DNA of 64,000 nucleotides from Streptomyces caelestis. Lineage in GTDB: Bacteria; Actinomycetota; Actinomycetes; Streptomycetales; Streptomycetaceae. Within the stretch, counting starts at the first letter, position 1. Every line of letters starts with the position of its first letter. Of this stretch, positions 63,824-64,000 are shown one piece after another. The position numbers were made by a program, and so were the translations under genes. The notes beneath the pieces were generated by a model. The model made no database searches. It was not told the DNA's origin and worked only from the letters and a program-made list of their open reading frames with translations. The stretch is taken from NCBI RefSeq assembly GCF_014205255.1, contig NZ_JACHNE010000001.1, positions 5,642,001-5,706,000 on the forward strand, read 5' to 3'.

Positions 63824-63829
63824 AAGGTA
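63824..63829 (-). promoter_or_regulatory. -10 box of leaderless lytic-transglycosylase-like gene
   Basis: TACCTT on the minus strand is followed by seven bases and the GTG at 63816. Only 57 bases separate it from the opposing dapE box. Confidence 0.45.
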
Positions 63830-63886
63830 CTGGAGAGTACGGAGTGCTTGAGCCGGGTGTGGACCGTGTGCACAACCCTGGCGCGT

Positions 63887-63892
63887 TAGGGT
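63887..63892 (+). promoter_or_regulatory. -10 box of leaderless dapE
   Basis: TAGGGT is followed by seven bases and the ATG at 63900, with no ribosome binding site. Confidence 0.5.
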
Positions 63893-63899
63893 CGACGGC

Positions 63900-64000
63900 A
63901 TGGCCGACACCTCCCTTGACCTCACGCTGGACGCCGCGGAGCTCACCGCCCGGCTCGTCGACTTCCGCTCCGAGAGCGGCACCGAGAAGCCCCTCGCCGA
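63900..64000 (+). CDS. dapE: Succinyl-diaminopimelate desuccinylase, N-terminal fragment cut by the window edge
   Basis: The ATG at 63900 begins MADTSLDLTLDAAELTARLV and continues DFRSESGTEKPLA to the window end, matching the start of actinobacterial DapE. That zinc-dependent M20 amidohydrolase releases succinate to give LL-diaminopimelate. Only 33 codons are visible, before any metal ligand, so the call rests on N-terminal similarity and on dapC lying 2 kb upstream. The start is supported by a leaderless promoter. The gene is divergent from the lytic-transglycosylase-like gene. Confidence 0.75.
   Translation, partial: MADTSLDLTLDAAELTARLVDFRSESGTEKPLA

Overview
The window is chromosomal DNA from a high-GC actinomycete, almost certainly a Streptomyces. 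Third codon positions are close to saturated with G or C, and GTG and TTG starts are common. Many genes begin directly behind a TAnnnT -10 box with no ribosome binding site. Gene content includes mycothiol synthesis (mshB), a WhiB-like protein, polyphosphate glucokinase and several Streptomyces-type DUF proteins. From memory, the gene order resembles the S. coelicolor core around SCO5040 to SCO5139. That comparison was not run here.

Layout. 1-14.5 kb is conserved core: the N-terminus of an unidentified Pro/Thr-rich protein, a DUF402 protein, two unrelated fumarases (class II and class I), a DUF1707 protein, a WhiB-like protein, glpX, a DUF4245 protein, a nitroreductase, xseB-xseA, ispH, ppgK, a DUF6542 protein and ychF. 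14.5-24.9 kb is an accessory defence island. It opens with about 1.2 kb of gene fragments, followed by a tightly overlapping type I restriction-modification operon (hsdM-hsdS-hsdR) with a YgjP/SprT-like zinc peptidase on its end. It closes with a GHKL-ATPase/nuclease gene that is frameshifted, shortened and probably dead. 25-35 kb carries a secreted subtilase, a DUF4190 membrane protein, a GntR regulator, a small SPOR-like protein, a Nudix hydrolase, an anti-sigma-type ATPase next to a PAS-GAF-SpoIIE-ATPase phosphatase, and a membrane-anchored GH18-like protein.

35-44 kb holds a three-gene succinate dehydrogenase/fumarate reductase operon, a small coiled-coil protein, an orphan family 5 solute-binding lipoprotein, another lipoprotein and typA/bipA. 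44.9-50.8 kb is a five-gene oligopeptide ABC importer (binding protein, two permeases, two ATPases). 51-58 kb has an S9 peptidase, a small membrane protein, mshB with a DUF6113 protein, and a long Gly/Pro-rich membrane protein with an extracellular VanW-type domain. At 58 kb about 350 bases are the remains of a collapsed ABC-transporter/two-component operon. 58.4-64 kb has a SirB1-type protein, a GNAT acetyltransferase, a seven-iron ferredoxin, dapC, two secreted or anchored proteins and the start of dapE.

Shared roles. The fumarases and the Sdh operon serve the TCA cycle. glpX and ppgK feed sugar phosphate metabolism. dapC and dapE belong to lysine/diaminopimelate synthesis. The 30-34 kb regulators form a probable partner-switching module. 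The most unusual parts are the defence island with its peptidase and broken ATPase, the collapsed operon at 58 kb, and paired palindromes at 62.6 kb. I found no rRNA, tRNA, CRISPR array or intact insertion sequence.
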